NCBI RefSeq assembly: GCF_024448935.1 | Contig: NZ_JAMOIE010000006.1 | Location: 1 to 64,000, forward strand | Reading direction: 5' to 3' | From: Stutzerimonas stutzeri | GTDB lineage: Bacteria; Pseudomonadota; Gammaproteobacteria; Pseudomonadales; Pseudomonadaceae | Length of the DNA: 64,000 bases | Shown: positions 24,907 to 34,102 of the stretch, piece after piece | How positions within the stretch are numbered: position 1 is the first letter of the stretch | Layout of the letters: every line of letters begins with the position of its first letter | The notes under the pieces: model-generated | What the model saw: the letters and a program-made list of their open reading frames with translations, nothing else | What the model was told of the DNA's origin: nothing | The model's database searches: none | Made by a program: the position numbers and the translations under genes

Positions 24907-27783
24907 TCAGGAGAGCAGATCGGCGTATGGCAACGGCTCGATGCCGCGCGCCCGGTCGATGTTCTCGGATACCTTGAGCGCGGCTTCCAGCTCGTTGATG
25001 CCGAACTGCTGCATGAGCCGGTATCGTTCGGCTTTCTCTTCGGGTTCGGTCTGGGCCAGTGCGAGATACAAGCTCGGCGGTACGGCCCTGAACAGCACCT
25101 CCATGCTCTTGGAGAGAATGACGCCCTCGCTGAACTTCCCGGATTCCTTCCTGGCCGAGAGCATCAGTGCCTTCTGCGCTGGCGACAACTCGCGGAACCT
25201 GGCAATTTTTTCGACTTCGTCCGGTGGCATCGACAGGCACAACCACCACTCGATCATATTGAGCATCGGCTCCGCCGCCCTGGGCAGATCGTCGATGTTC
25301 TGCGTTGCCAACCAATACCAGGCGCCCAATTTTCTCCACATCTTGGTGATCTTCACCACGTACGGAGACAGCAAGGGATTGCGCGTGATGATGTGGCCTT
25401 CATCGGTCACGTTGAGGATTGGCCGACCGAGAAACTGGTCGCGTTCCGCAATGTTGTTGACGGTATTGATCAGGGAGATGTAGGCGATCGAGAGCTGGGC
25501 GTTGTAGCCCTCCCTGGCATAGGTGGCGAGATCGACGACCGTGATGTCGGCTTCCTGCCAGGGCGTGCCGGGACGGTCGAACATTTCGCCGTCTGAGCCT
25601 TGCGTGAAGATGTCCATAGCGTCAGCCATCTCCAACAACCGCGTGCGACGGGTTTCGGGCAGGGTCGAATCGCGGCCGCGCTCGCGCAGCGCGTCGCGCA
25701 CGTCGCGCGTGAGCACATCCCGGTCTTGCGCGACGCAGTGGCGGGCGGCGTCCAGGATGCACTGGCGGATCAGCGAACGATCGGCACGCGTCATACGTGC
25801 CTCTTCCTTGTCCTCACCGCCCGTGATCATCAAGCGCGCGGTGATCTCAAGCTCGCCGAGCACATCGCGCTGCTCGTCCGCATCCACGGCGGCCGGGTCG
25901 GTAGGCTGTTCCTCATCCAGCGCATCGGCGTCCAGCGTCTGCACATCACTGGGGGATTCAATCAACCGGCGGGCATCGGCGAACGGCGCGAGGCTCACGC
26001 CCGAACCGGGCGCGAGCTTGACCCGGTTCACCGACAGGCCCAGCCGTGCGGCGAAATCAGCCAGCAAGCCAAAGGAATTACCGGCCTCCACGATGAACAT
26101 GCGTGGGCGATAGATCGCGGCGACCTGGTTGAGGATGTTGTTGAGCGTGGCCGACTTGCCCGAACCCGTTGGCCCAAACAAAAACAAATGGGCATTCATT
26201 TGCCGATCCAATCTGCTGAACGGATCGAACGTCAATACTCCGCCACCGCGATTGAACAGCGTGATGCCGGGCCTGCCCGTACCCTGGCTGCGTCCCCATG
26301 CCGGTGACAGATTGGCGGCATGCTGAGCGAACATCAGTTGCGTGTACCACTGCTTGCGGTCCGCGCCGGGGTTGTAGACGCAAGGCAGCCAGCGCAGATA
26401 GCTGTTGAGCGGCGCGACTTCGTCTTCTTCACGGACTGGCTGCAGCCCGGCGTTGAGCATCACGTTGGCGAGCTGCAGGCCGCGCCGGTCCAGTTCGTCT
26501 TCGTCGTCGCCGGAGAGGTAGAACGCCAGCGAGCCGCGATACAGCTTGTGAGAGCTGCCGATCAGCGAACGCGCCTCCTGCACGTCCTGGAGCGCCTGCT
26601 CGGACGCCAGGGTTTCTCCGACTGACTTCTTCGCCAGTTGGTTGAGGTGCGCTTCCAGGATGTCCTGCGGCGTCGCAACCAGCGTCAGGCACATCACGGT
26701 GCCTTCGGGCAGCTGGTCGAACAGCGTGTTGATCGCGTCGCCCTTACGCGTTTCGCCGGTGAGATGGCCGGTGGCCGGCGGCATGCGCAGGCGGTCGGTG
26801 ACCATGACCCGGTGCGGCAGGCTATCGAAGTACCACAACCCCAGCTCGGCGTCGGAGCGCGGCTGGCCGAAGAACAACCTCTGCGAGAAATCCTTGCCGC
26901 TGGCGAGTTCGATCTCGTCAGATTCCGGCGCGTCCGGATAGGCTGCCAGCCGGTAGAAGCGTTCGCGATCCTGAGCCGTCGGCCCGAGCATGGTGGGCCG
27001 GGGATTGAACCAACGCAGCAGCCAGTCATGGATTTGCGGCGCATCCAGTCGGCGCGTTTGGATACCTGCGTTGGACAGGCCGCCAATCAGGCGGTCGCAC
27101 ACGACGTTCAGCGCCTGCTCGGGTGTCTGGCCGCGGCGGCCGGTCTGGCCCGCAGCGCGGCGATAGACCACCATCCGCACGCGCCGGCTCTGACCGCGCC
27201 ACGGCAGGCGTGTGACAGCCGTGTCCTCGAACAGTCCGCCGGATTTGGCAACGGCGCGGAGATGGTGGGCGAACGAGGTCAGGTAGAACTCCGTGAAGCG
27301 GCTACCCTCGGCACGCGGCTGAACGTAGCCGCGCAGCGTGTCCAGGTACTGGTCAAAGTTGGCCTCGTCCTGGGCGTAGAGCTGGAGCACCCATGGATTC
27401 GCATCGAGCTCGTCGAAGCTGTCCTGCAAGGCGTTTTCCAACGCATCGCGTGCCCGTGCCAGCCAGGCGGCCTCGCGACCTTCAGTGCCCAGCGGCGTCA
27501 GCTCGAAAAAGGCGGCAACCGAGACGCCATCCTCAAGCAGAATGCACTGCGAATCCGGCAGGTACTCAACCCACGGCAGCAGCGCGACGAATGACGGTGC
27601 CGCATCGTACAGTGCCTGCTCATCGGCCACCGTGGCCGGGCGGCTGGGCGCGACCGCCTCGCCGGGTTCGGGAATGCCGGCCTCGCGCAGCGCGCGTACA
27701 TGGCGCGTCCAGCCATCCTGCCGGTCATCGATCTGCGCCGCATCGTTAGGTGCCCGCCGGCGCCAGGGCAACGACCAGGCCAT
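24907..27783 (-). CDS. VirB4/TraC-type conjugation ATPase (TIGR03744)
   Basis: 958 aa, the large cytoplasmic ATPase powering the type IV secretion channel. Walker A GPTGSGKS at residues 537-544, and Walker B-like ILNVTDEGHII near 770, followed by ATQNIDDLPRA. The N-terminal half matches the TIGR03744 / PFL_4706 family. Length is normal. It overlaps the upstream lipoprotein gene by one base and is followed 15 nt later by the damaged thioredoxin-like gene. Confidence 0.94.
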   Translation of the reverse strand: MAWSLPWRRRAPNDAAQIDDRQDGWTRHVRALREAGIPEPGEAVAPSRPATVADEQALYDAAPSFVALLPWVEYLPDSQCILLEDGVSVAAFFELTPLGTEGREAAWLARARDALENALQDSFDELDANPWVLQLYAQDEANFDQYLDTLRGYVQPRAEGSRFTEFYLTSFAHHLRAVAKSGGLFEDTAVTRLPWRGQSRRVRMVVYRRAAGQTGRRGQTPEQALNVVCDRLIGGLSNAGIQTRRLDAPQIHDWLLRWFNPRPTMLGPTAQDRERFYRLAAYPDAPESDEIELASGKDFSQRLFFGQPRSDAELGLWYFDSLPHRVMVTDRLRMPPATGHLTGETRKGDAINTLFDQLPEGTVMCLTLVATPQDILEAHLNQLAKKSVGETLASEQALQDVQEARSLIGSSHKLYRGSLAFYLSGDDEDELDRRGLQLANVMLNAGLQPVREEDEVAPLNSYLRWLPCVYNPGADRKQWYTQLMFAQHAANLSPAWGRSQGTGRPGITLFNRGGGVLTFDPFSRLDRQMNAHLFLFGPTGSGKSATLNNILNQVAAIYRPRMFIVEAGNSFGLLADFAARLGLSVNRVKLAPGSGVSLAPFADARRLIESPSDVQTLDADALDEEQPTDPAAVDADEQRDVLGELEITARLMITGGEDKEEARMTRADRSLIRQCILDAARHCVAQDRDVLTRDVRDALRERGRDSTLPETRRTRLLEMADAMDIFTQGSDGEMFDRPGTPWQEADITVVDLATYAREGYNAQLSIAYISLINTVNNIAERDQFLGRPILNVTDEGHIITRNPLLSPYVVKITKMWRKLGAWYWLATQNIDDLPRAAEPMLNMIEWWLCLSMPPDEVEKIARFRELSPAQKALMLSARKESGKFSEGVILSKSMEVLFRAVPPSLYLALAQTEPEEKAERYRLMQQFGINELEAALKVSENIDRARGIEPLPYADLLS

Positions 27784-28217
27784 CAGTACGCCTCCGTGCG
27801 TTCGCCCGGCATCGCGTACTGGACGCGCTGATACAAGGGGAAAACAGTCGAATAGCCTGGCACCGGCACGGGATCGGTGCCGGCCAGATGCGGATACACA
27901 TACATCACCAGGTCTGGATTCGGCAGCCTCGGGAACTGGTGATGGATTTCGTTCGCGGCCGTACGCGTGTAGCGCATCTGCTCGGCGGGCGCGGCCTGTA
28001 CATCCGCATCCGTCAGCGGCCGGCGCAGGCTCTGGCGCGCGTCCAGCAGTTGGCGGCGAGCCACCTGACCGCTGCCGCCATCGCCGGCCGCCTGGTGCCA
28101 GATGTCCTGCATCGTGCGGCCGCCATGCGGCATCAATTCTTCCTTGCTGGTGGCGCAGCCGGCCAGCGCCGCCACGGCCGCCGCCAGCAGCAGCGGTTTA
28201 ATCCAGTTCGAGTGCAT
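27783..28217 (-). CDS. conjugative transfer lipoprotein, TIGR03751 family
   Basis: 144 aa from ATG 28217 with AGGAGAAG upstream. Lipobox LAGC (about residues 16-19) after a hydrophobic signal, so an outer-membrane lipoprotein of the transfer apparatus (TraV-like position). Family segments include GGRTMQDIWHQA and MYVYPHLAG. It overlaps the end of the upstream TIGR03752 gene by 20 nt. Confidence 0.88.
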   Translation of the reverse strand: MHSNWIKPLLLAAAVAALAGCATSKEELMPHGGRTMQDIWHQAAGDGGSGQVARRQLLDARQSLRRPLTDADVQAAPAEQMRYTRTAANEIHHQFPRLPNPDLVMYVYPHLAGTDPVPVPGYSTVFPLYQRVQYAMPGERTEAY

Positions 28218-29607
28218 GAGCTTCTCCTGCGCGATGGTCGACGCGGCGGCCTTCGGGGTCGTAGTCAATCTCAAGGGGTTTTTCGAGATGAACGGCGACC
28301 TGTGCGCCGGGCTGGACATAGACCGCCGCGAAGGCTTGGCCGTAGAGCCGGTTCACCCACTGCGACATGTCCTGCACGCCGCCGGCGAGGATGCGTCCGA
28401 CCGCCTCGTTGGTGCTGATGCCGACCGTGCCGATCGAGCCATCGGCACCGACATAGGACATCTGGCCGCTGTCGGAGTCGATCAGCGAAGCGACGCCCGC
28501 GCCCGAGGCGGTGATCAAGGCCTGGGTACCGAGATACTGCTGCGCATTACTGCGGCGTTCGCCACTGACACAAGGAATCCCATACGGATCGCTGATCCAG
28601 CCCAGGCCATCCTGCTGGTTGTTCTGCTGGCTGCTGCGCTCGCTGTCTTCGGGAATCGTGCGCACAGTCCCGTCATGGAACACGAACGTGATGCTACGTA
28701 CCTGCCCCCTGACGCAGGACAAGGTCCAGTCGCCGCTGGCAGTGCCACTGAACACCGCGCCAGCCACATCCGGGATGTCGATGCCGTTGGCGGTCAAATT
28801 GTCCGGCCCGACGAGGACTTTGAACGGGAACGGGTCGTTGACGGTGCCATCGACCGGGACACGGCCGATCAATGCGGTCATCGCGACCGATCCCATCAGG
28901 GTGGAGTTCGTCGGTACGGTGTAGACCGCCTGGGCCGTCTTGACGCCGGCAGCCCTGGCACCGGCATCGGCAACATGCCCGACGGTGGCCTCCAGCGTTT
29001 TCTGTGCCGGTCCGAAGCTGGTCGGGAAGCTCAGGCTTGTACCCGCGCCGCCGCGTCCGTCGGTTTGCCTGGCGTCATCCGGTTCCACCCAGCGGATACC
29101 GCCTTCGCCAGCGAAACCATCGCCGTCACCTTCGCGCAAACCCAATCCGACCGGCAGATCGGCATGACCGCCGCCACCGATGTTCTCCAACCGGCGCTGC
29201 AGATCCTGCAACAGGCCTTCGGTCTGCCGGCGCTCGCCGGCCAGTTGCTCCTGGTCGCGACGCAATGCGGTGCGCTCGGCTTCCAGCGCCGTGCCGATAC
29301 GCTGGTCGATCGCGCTTTCGCGCTGGCGCAGGCGTTGGTTTTCCTCGCGCTGGGTGCGGTTGTCCGCCGTGGCCGTCTGCAATTCGGTGCGCAACTGCCG
29401 CACCTGCGCCACCAGGGTGGCGACCGTATCGCGGGGCGTATCGCCCTCGATGCCGAGCGCCTGCATTTCTTCGGCGGTGAGCTGCGGTTCGGCATCGACG
29501 CTGGTGGGGGGCTGGTCGCCGCCGCCGGAGAACAGGCGGATGCCAAAGAACAGCACCAGCAAGGCGACCGGAAGCACTAGCCATTTGAGCAAGCCGTTAC
29601 TGCGCAT
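28198..29607 (-). CDS. TraB/VirB10-like ICE protein, TIGR03752
   Basis: 469 aa. One N-terminal membrane helix (about residues 9-26), a coiled-coil (about 70-150, rich in Gln/Glu/Arg), then a beta-rich periplasmic domain (YTVPTNSTLMGSVAMTALIGRVPV) typical of TraB/VirB10 scaffold proteins. PFL_4705 family by gene order. Overlaps the upstream TIGR03749 gene by 11 nt. Confidence 0.9.
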   Translation of the reverse strand: MRSNGLLKWLVLPVALLVLFFGIRLFSGGGDQPPTSVDAEPQLTAEEMQALGIEGDTPRDTVATLVAQVRQLRTELQTATADNRTQREENQRLRQRESAIDQRIGTALEAERTALRRDQEQLAGERRQTEGLLQDLQRRLENIGGGGHADLPVGLGLREGDGDGFAGEGGIRWVEPDDARQTDGRGGAGTSLSFPTSFGPAQKTLEATVGHVADAGARAAGVKTAQAVYTVPTNSTLMGSVAMTALIGRVPVDGTVNDPFPFKVLVGPDNLTANGIDIPDVAGAVFSGTASGDWTLSCVRGQVRSITFVFHDGTVRTIPEDSERSSQQNNQQDGLGWISDPYGIPCVSGERRSNAQQYLGTQALITASGAGVASLIDSDSGQMSYVGADGSIGTVGISTNEAVGRILAGGVQDMSQWVNRLYGQAFAAVYVQPGAQVAVHLEKPLEIDYDPEGRRVDHRAGEAHALELD

Positions 29608-30499
29608 CGCCGGACTCCTTGAGGTCGTGACCAGGAGCGACCTGGGGCAACAGTGCGGCCGGGTCGAAGCGGTGGATGGCCGGCAGCAGCGACTGCGGCA
29701 GGCCGCGACCGCGCGTGACCAGATACAGCACCGTGGTGTCCTCCGGCGTGCCGCGCGGACCGAGCGTCGGATGCTGGAAGGTGGCGGTGAGAAAGTCCCC
29801 TTGCAGCGCGCGCGGATCGAGATCGATCCAGCCGCCGCCGGTATGGGTCAGCCGCACGGCGGTCACCCACTGATCCTCCAGCCGCCATGCCGCCAGCGCC
29901 TCGGCGCGTACAGGCAGGGTCGGCAGCAAGGTATCGAGCGGCAGGTCGCGGCGCAGATTCACGCGCATGACGCCGGGCACGGGCTCCACGGTGCGAAGCG
30001 GCGCGTACAGGTTCTGGGCCGCATAGCGGGTCAGCACCACTGCCACCGGGGTTTCGCGCCGGGGCGGACGGGCTTGATCTGGGGATGGTGCAGCGGTGCC
30101 GGATTCCTGTGCCTGGCCGTAGCGCTGCGGCGTGGCGTTGCCCTCAACGATGCGCACTGGCTCCAACGGCGGCTCGCCGTCCTTGGCCGGCTCGGCAGCG
30201 ATGTCCAGCAGGATCAGCGCGCCGCTGTCAGCATCCTGCAATTGCAGTCGCGTGGGCTCGATCGGTTCGCTGGCGCGCAGATAGACCGCGCCGCCGGCAC
30301 TCTGCACGCGCAGCCGGTCGCCGACGCTGGCCGGAACGCCGACGCGTACATTGCGATCCACGAACACGATGCGTTCCTCTCCGACCTGCAGCGGCACGGC
30401 CAGAGGCAGGCGCTCCCAGCGCAGGATTTCCACGGCATGGGCCATGGGCACGAGCGCGCAGGCCAGCATGCCCAGCCAGACGAGAAGGCGGGTCTTCAT
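29597..30499 (-). CDS. TraK/VirB9-like ICE protein, TIGR03749
   Basis: 300 aa with a cleavable signal (ending MAHAVE). The mature start VEILRWERLPLAVPLQVGEER and a beta-rich body fit the PFL_4704 / TraK-like secretin-associated family of the outer-membrane core complex. It overlaps the upstream TIGR03746 gene by 4 nt. Confidence 0.9.
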   Translation of the reverse strand: MKTRLLVWLGMLACALVPMAHAVEILRWERLPLAVPLQVGEERIVFVDRNVRVGVPASVGDRLRVQSAGGAVYLRASEPIEPTRLQLQDADSGALILLDIAAEPAKDGEPPLEPVRIVEGNATPQRYGQAQESGTAAPSPDQARPPRRETPVAVVLTRYAAQNLYAPLRTVEPVPGVMRVNLRRDLPLDTLLPTLPVRAEALAAWRLEDQWVTAVRLTHTGGGWIDLDPRALQGDFLTATFQHPTLGPRGTPEDTTVLYLVTRGRGLPQSLLPAIHRFDPAALLPQVAPGHDLKESGDAQ

Positions 30500-31176
30500 G
30501 GGGAGTCTCCTTGCTGGCCCAGGCCGCCGCGAGCAGGTGGCTCCGGTTCGGGCGTGGCGATGCGCTGCGGCGCACCGTCGTAGCAGTCGAGAACCAGGCC
30601 GAAGGGGTTGCGCGCGGGATCAACGTCCGACCGCGCGACTTTGAGCGGGTAGCGCACCAGCGCGCGCTTGACCTGCTCCGGCCCGTGGTACTCGTCCGCG
30701 CTGAGATCGAGCGTCACCACCCAGTTGCGATCGGAGACCGTGCGCACGCGCGCGGTCGGGTTGTCGCCGTAGCCGCGCCCGGGGATCTCATACACGCCAC
30801 GCACCCGCTGGCGCAGCTCTCCCGTAGAACGGCGGTAGTCATAGTCGGCCTGCAGAAAGGCGCGGCAGGCGGGGGTGAAGTACGGCGATAGCGCATGCAG
30901 GTTGCGCGCGTAGTCCTCTTCGCCATTCGTGGGCCAGCGGTGCAGTTGCTGCCACACATAAAAAGTGAATGAATAGACGCTTTCCGGCGGCACGTCCCAC
31001 CAGGGCCGGGTGCTGCCTGAGCGCAGATCGGGCGGAACGTGAATGGTCAGGTCGCGGGGCGCGCTCCACCAGCCGCCGCCCATCACCAGCGCGATCAGCA
31101 GCAGCGCAACAGCACCCAGGCGCAGGGTCTTGATGTGCGCCTGCAAGTGCGCGACTTCGTTCCGGAAGCGGCTCAT
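30496..31176 (-). CDS. TraE/VirB8-like ICE protein, TIGR03746
   Basis: 226 aa from ATG 31176 (MSRFRNEVAHLQ). One membrane helix (about residues 18-38), then a periplasmic VirB8-like domain (SVYSFTFYVWQQLHRWP, RVRTVSDRNWVVTLDL). PFL_4703 family. Overlaps TIGR03750 by 4 nt. The longer upstream frame is a shadow of that gene. Confidence 0.9.
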   Translation of the reverse strand: MSRFRNEVAHLQAHIKTLRLGAVALLLIALVMGGGWWSAPRDLTIHVPPDLRSGSTRPWWDVPPESVYSFTFYVWQQLHRWPTNGEEDYARNLHALSPYFTPACRAFLQADYDYRRSTGELRQRVRGVYEIPGRGYGDNPTARVRTVSDRNWVVTLDLSADEYHGPEQVKRALVRYPLKVARSDVDPARNPFGLVLDCYDGAPQRIATPEPEPPARGGLGQQGDSP

Positions 31177-31571
31177 CGCGCTACCCTCCGGTTCGACCAG
31201 CGGCCCGAACGCGTGATCAGTGCATGCCCGCCGATCCAGCCGGCTACCAAGGGATAGCGGGTCGCGATGCGCCATTGCAGTTGGCGGTACAACCAGGTGT
31301 CGGGTCTGCCGCGTTTCTGACGGCGCAGGATGCCTCCGCCGATGAACACGCCGAAGGCGATACCCAGCACGATGAAGGTGGGCGCGATCGCGATGGTCGA
31401 GAACAGCCAGGACAGGGGCGCGCCGACCAGCAATCCGGCTGCGCCGGACAGGCCGCAGCAGATCCACAGCTCGTCCGCCGTCAGGCCGCGCACCACCACG
31501 GGATGCCGGTTGAGCCGGTGCGGAAGGAACATCACGGTGCCGTCCGCACGGATGTGCTGATGCTCGGACAT
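31173..31571 (-). CDS. TraL-like membrane protein, TIGR03750
   Basis: 132 aa. Family start region FLPHRLNRHPVVVRGLT, then two membrane helices (about 32-75) and a basic tail. A small inner-membrane component of the transfer channel, corresponding to TraL. Overlaps the next gene by 4 nt. Confidence 0.9.
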   Translation of the reverse strand: MSEHQHIRADGTVMFLPHRLNRHPVVVRGLTADELWICCGLSGAAGLLVGAPLSWLFSTIAIAPTFIVLGIAFGVFIGGGILRRQKRGRPDTWLYRQLQWRIATRYPLVAGWIGGHALITRSGRWSNRRVAR

Positions 31572-31581
31572 GGGCGCGGCC

Positions 31582-31944
31582 TCAGAGAATCCCGGTCGCT
31601 TCGGTGAGCAGCCAGATACCGATGACCAACAGCACCGCGCCGATGGCTACCGTGAGTCCGAACTGGCCCCAGGTCTTCCTGCCCGTGTGGATTTCCGCGT
31701 AGGTGCCGTAGGCGTGGTAGCACACGCCAATGAACATCGACGCCACGACCAGCAGTGCGACCAGGAGCACGATGTCGTAGCCGTAGTTGCGAATGGTCTC
31801 CATGATCCCGCCGCCGGTGCCGCGCGACGGATTCTCCAGTTGCGGCAGGCCCTGTGCGAACGACAGCGCGGGCAGCGTGGTGAGGCTCAGTGCCAGCGCG
31901 GCGCGCCGGGCGAGACAGATGCGGGGGAAATGAGCGGTTTTCAT
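31582..31944 (-). CDS. pilin-like membrane protein, TIGR03745
   Basis: 120 aa. Signal-like N-terminus ending near LSFAQ, then two long hydrophobic helices (about 55-77 and 93-115). This is the TIGR03745 family, which occupies the TraA pilin position in these operons. Pilin function is inferred from position and topology. Confidence 0.88.
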   Translation of the reverse strand: MKTAHFPRICLARRAALALSLTTLPALSFAQGLPQLENPSRGTGGGIMETIRNYGYDIVLLVALLVVASMFIGVCYHAYGTYAEIHTGRKTWGQFGLTVAIGAVLLVIGIWLLTEATGIL

Positions 31945-31960
31945 GGTCTGACCCTTGTGG

Positions 31961-32194
31961 TTAGGAGAGGAGGAAAAAAGTCAGCACCAGGTACATCGCG
32001 AGAAAACGCACGACGACGCCGAGGAACTGACGCTGGTTGAGCTGGTTTTCCGCCCAGCCGACGTAGGCGGTGCGAATGGCCCAGGCCCCCCACAGCAGCA
32101 GCACCGCGAACACGAGGCCGACGATCACCGTCGCCATCGCGGCGGGTGCGATGCTGCTGTTGGCCTGGAAGGCGCTGATCTGCGCGGAGGTCAT
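31961..32194 (-). CDS. small membrane protein, TIGR03758 / PFL_4701 family
   Basis: 77 aa with two hydrophobic helices (about 15-40 and 55-75) separated by VGWAENQLNQRQF, diagnostic of this ICE family (DUF3262). Overlaps the RAQPRD gene by 4 nt. Role in the channel not known. Confidence 0.9.
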   Translation of the reverse strand: MTSAQISAFQANSSIAPAAMATVIVGLVFAVLLLWGAWAIRTAYVGWAENQLNQRQFLGVVVRFLAMYLVLTFFLLS

Positions 32195-32568
32195 GGCTGG
32201 GCCTCCGGTGCCGAGAAAACGTCGGGGGCGGACTCGTTGCGGTAATCGCCGCTCAGTACGGCGGGGTCGCGTGGCTGGGCGCGAGACGGCGCGAGGTGGA
32301 ACTGGATGCCGGCGCGCACGCGCGCGAGGTCATCGAGTAGACGTGGGTAGTCGAAGTGGTAGCGCTCGCCCGCTGTGATCGGGGTATTCGCCGCACTCTG
32401 TGCGACGAAGCGTTCCAGCGCGTCGAGCTGGCGCAGGGCCGCAGCCAGCTCCTGGCGTTGGGCTGGCGTGCCGGCATGGGCCGCCAGCGGCGGGCTCGCC
32501 GTCAGCGCCATCAGCAGCAGGGCGGCCACGCCGCGATGCGCGGCGTGGCGTGGAAACGAAAACACCAT
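32191..32568 (-). CDS. RAQPRD family ICE protein
   Basis: 125 aa from ATG 32568 with a signal peptide ending near AAHAG. It carries the namesake motif RAQPRDP (in PSRAQPRDPAVLSGDY). Periplasmic and found in all elements of this type. It marks the 5' end of this sub-operon, since the next gene upstream is the opposite-strand HEPN cargo gene. Confidence 0.92.
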   Translation of the reverse strand: MVFSFPRHAAHRGVAALLLMALTASPPLAAHAGTPAQRQELAAALRQLDALERFVAQSAANTPITAGERYHFDYPRLLDDLARVRAGIQFHLAPSRAQPRDPAVLSGDYRNESAPDVFSAPEAQP

Positions 32569-32731
32569 CGCGCCATTCCTCGGTTCGATCAGCAATGGCT
32601 CGATCGTGGCGAGGCAGGCGCTTCAAGACCGCAAACAATGGGTACTGCGAACTGACCGGATTGATGGATGCCAATACCGTTGGTGCCAGCTTGCGATATC
32701 CTGCGATCAGCATTAGATCAAGGGAAAATGT

Positions 32732-34102
32732 ATGGGGTTAAAGGCCGAGCTGAAAGCTCTCGTAGATGAGTTAGATCAAATACACAAGGGGGCCACGCCA
32801 TGGTCCGAAGAACCTGGAATTCCTGATTTCGTCACTGCCGAGAATGGTATGCAGCGGTTCTTCACAAGGAAGGCAAGAGAGGCACTTGGGCAATTCTCCA
32901 GCACCCTCCATCAGAATCGGCCCCAGAAGTCAGTGAAGATTGAGTCTGAGGCCTATCAAAAGGTAGTCCGTCAGACCGTTGCCGACTTGCATGCTGCGGG
33001 TGAGCTCTTAGGATTTGATGAATGCGATCAGGGCGGGCTTCTTCCAAAACTGAAGTTACTCATTGAGGAACGACTCGCAAGCATCGCCAACGAGCACACG
33101 CACTATTTTCCTGCCTGGACCCTGGGCATGGAGAGGGTTTCTCCTTTCTCCCTCGGCCCGGTGACATTCTTGAATAGATCCGACTGGATAGATTCGGTCG
33201 ACTTCCCTCAGTACGGAAAGGATCACTATCTGAACCAACCAGAGGCGAACCACCGCTGGAAGGAAATTCTCAAGGATGCCTTGCAGAATCCCAATGATGG
33301 CTCCTCCATCGAAGGGCTGGCCAACGCCGTCTACAGTGCGATCGTCGGATGTCCGGCCTTGGTCAAGGTAACAGTCCGTGGCTATGAGCGTGAATTCTCA
33401 CGCAAGTTGGCGAGGTTGGTTGCCAAGACAGCGCTTGACGCTATCTCTCTTGGCTTTGGGGCCCCCGAGTGCTTCTTGCAACAGGCGCTTCAAGACGAGC
33501 GTCTACCGCCTGCCGGTAGCGATCGCCTGGTCGAAACCAAAGGATTTCTGTGGTTGCCCGGAAGCTCGCTTGGGAAGCGTATTACTTCGCAACCTCCCGA
33601 GCGAGTAAGGCAAGCGTTGGATGACATGACGTCTATTATTCCGGCATTCGCGGCGATCCTTGATGGGTTGCTTGATCCATCGAGTCACCCGCATCCCAAG
33701 CTTGCCAATCGATGGGCTACTGCGCTGGATTGGTTCGGCGAAGGCAATCGTGAATCAAGTGATGCCATAGCGCTGGCGAAGCTCGGAACCTGCCTAGATG
33801 TACTGTGCTGCGGTGGCAAGAACGATGGTATCCGTGAAATGGTCATCCATTTAACTGGTACGAGTAGCGAAACTCAGGTAGTACGGGGCAACCGTCCTCG
33901 CACACTGAAGCAGTTGGTCAAGGACATCTATGACCACGGTCGATCGCAGATACTGCATGGCACACACTACGACAGGCTGGAATCATTCGCCGCAGAGCGC
34001 CAGTATGCCACCTACCTCGCACGGATCGTGTTGATTGAGTGCGCAGTGCGGTTACAGCACTATGGTGGTTCAGATGAAGACAAGGCGTTCAGAACAATAT
34101 AG
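32732..34102 (+). CDS. HEPN-domain protein, candidate defence cargo
   Basis: 456 aa. I recognise only the C-terminal part: DHGRSQILHG contains R404-x4-H409, the RNase signature of HEPN domains, followed by a helical AERQYATYLARIVLIECAVRLQ segment as in the Apea-like group. The N-terminal 350 residues are unassigned. Start ATG follows AAGGGA. It is the only plus-strand gene between 18.7 and 40 kb. Its stop at 34102 directly abuts the stop of the convergent TIGR03747 gene at 34103, so it was dropped into the transfer region as cargo. Abortive-infection RNase is the best guess. Confidence 0.65.
   Translation: MGLKAELKALVDELDQIHKGATPWSEEPGIPDFVTAENGMQRFFTRKAREALGQFSSTLHQNRPQKSVKIESEAYQKVVRQTVADLHAAGELLGFDECDQGGLLPKLKLLIEERLASIANEHTHYFPAWTLGMERVSPFSLGPVTFLNRSDWIDSVDFPQYGKDHYLNQPEANHRWKEILKDALQNPNDGSSIEGLANAVYSAIVGCPALVKVTVRGYEREFSRKLARLVAKTALDAISLGFGAPECFLQQALQDERLPPAGSDRLVETKGFLWLPGSSLGKRITSQPPERVRQALDDMTSIIPAFAAILDGLLDPSSHPHPKLANRWATALDWFGEGNRESSDAIALAKLGTCLDVLCCGGKNDGIREMVIHLTGTSSETQVVRGNRPRTLKQLVKDIYDHGRSQILHGTHYDRLESFAAERQYATYLARIVLIECAVRLQHYGGSDEDKAFRTI

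Noticed and set aside
24892-25339. Long N-terminal extension of the thioredoxin-like frame
   Set aside because: It overlaps the VirB4 gene in another frame; the true N-terminus with membrane anchor and CPFC is in the frame starting at 24891.
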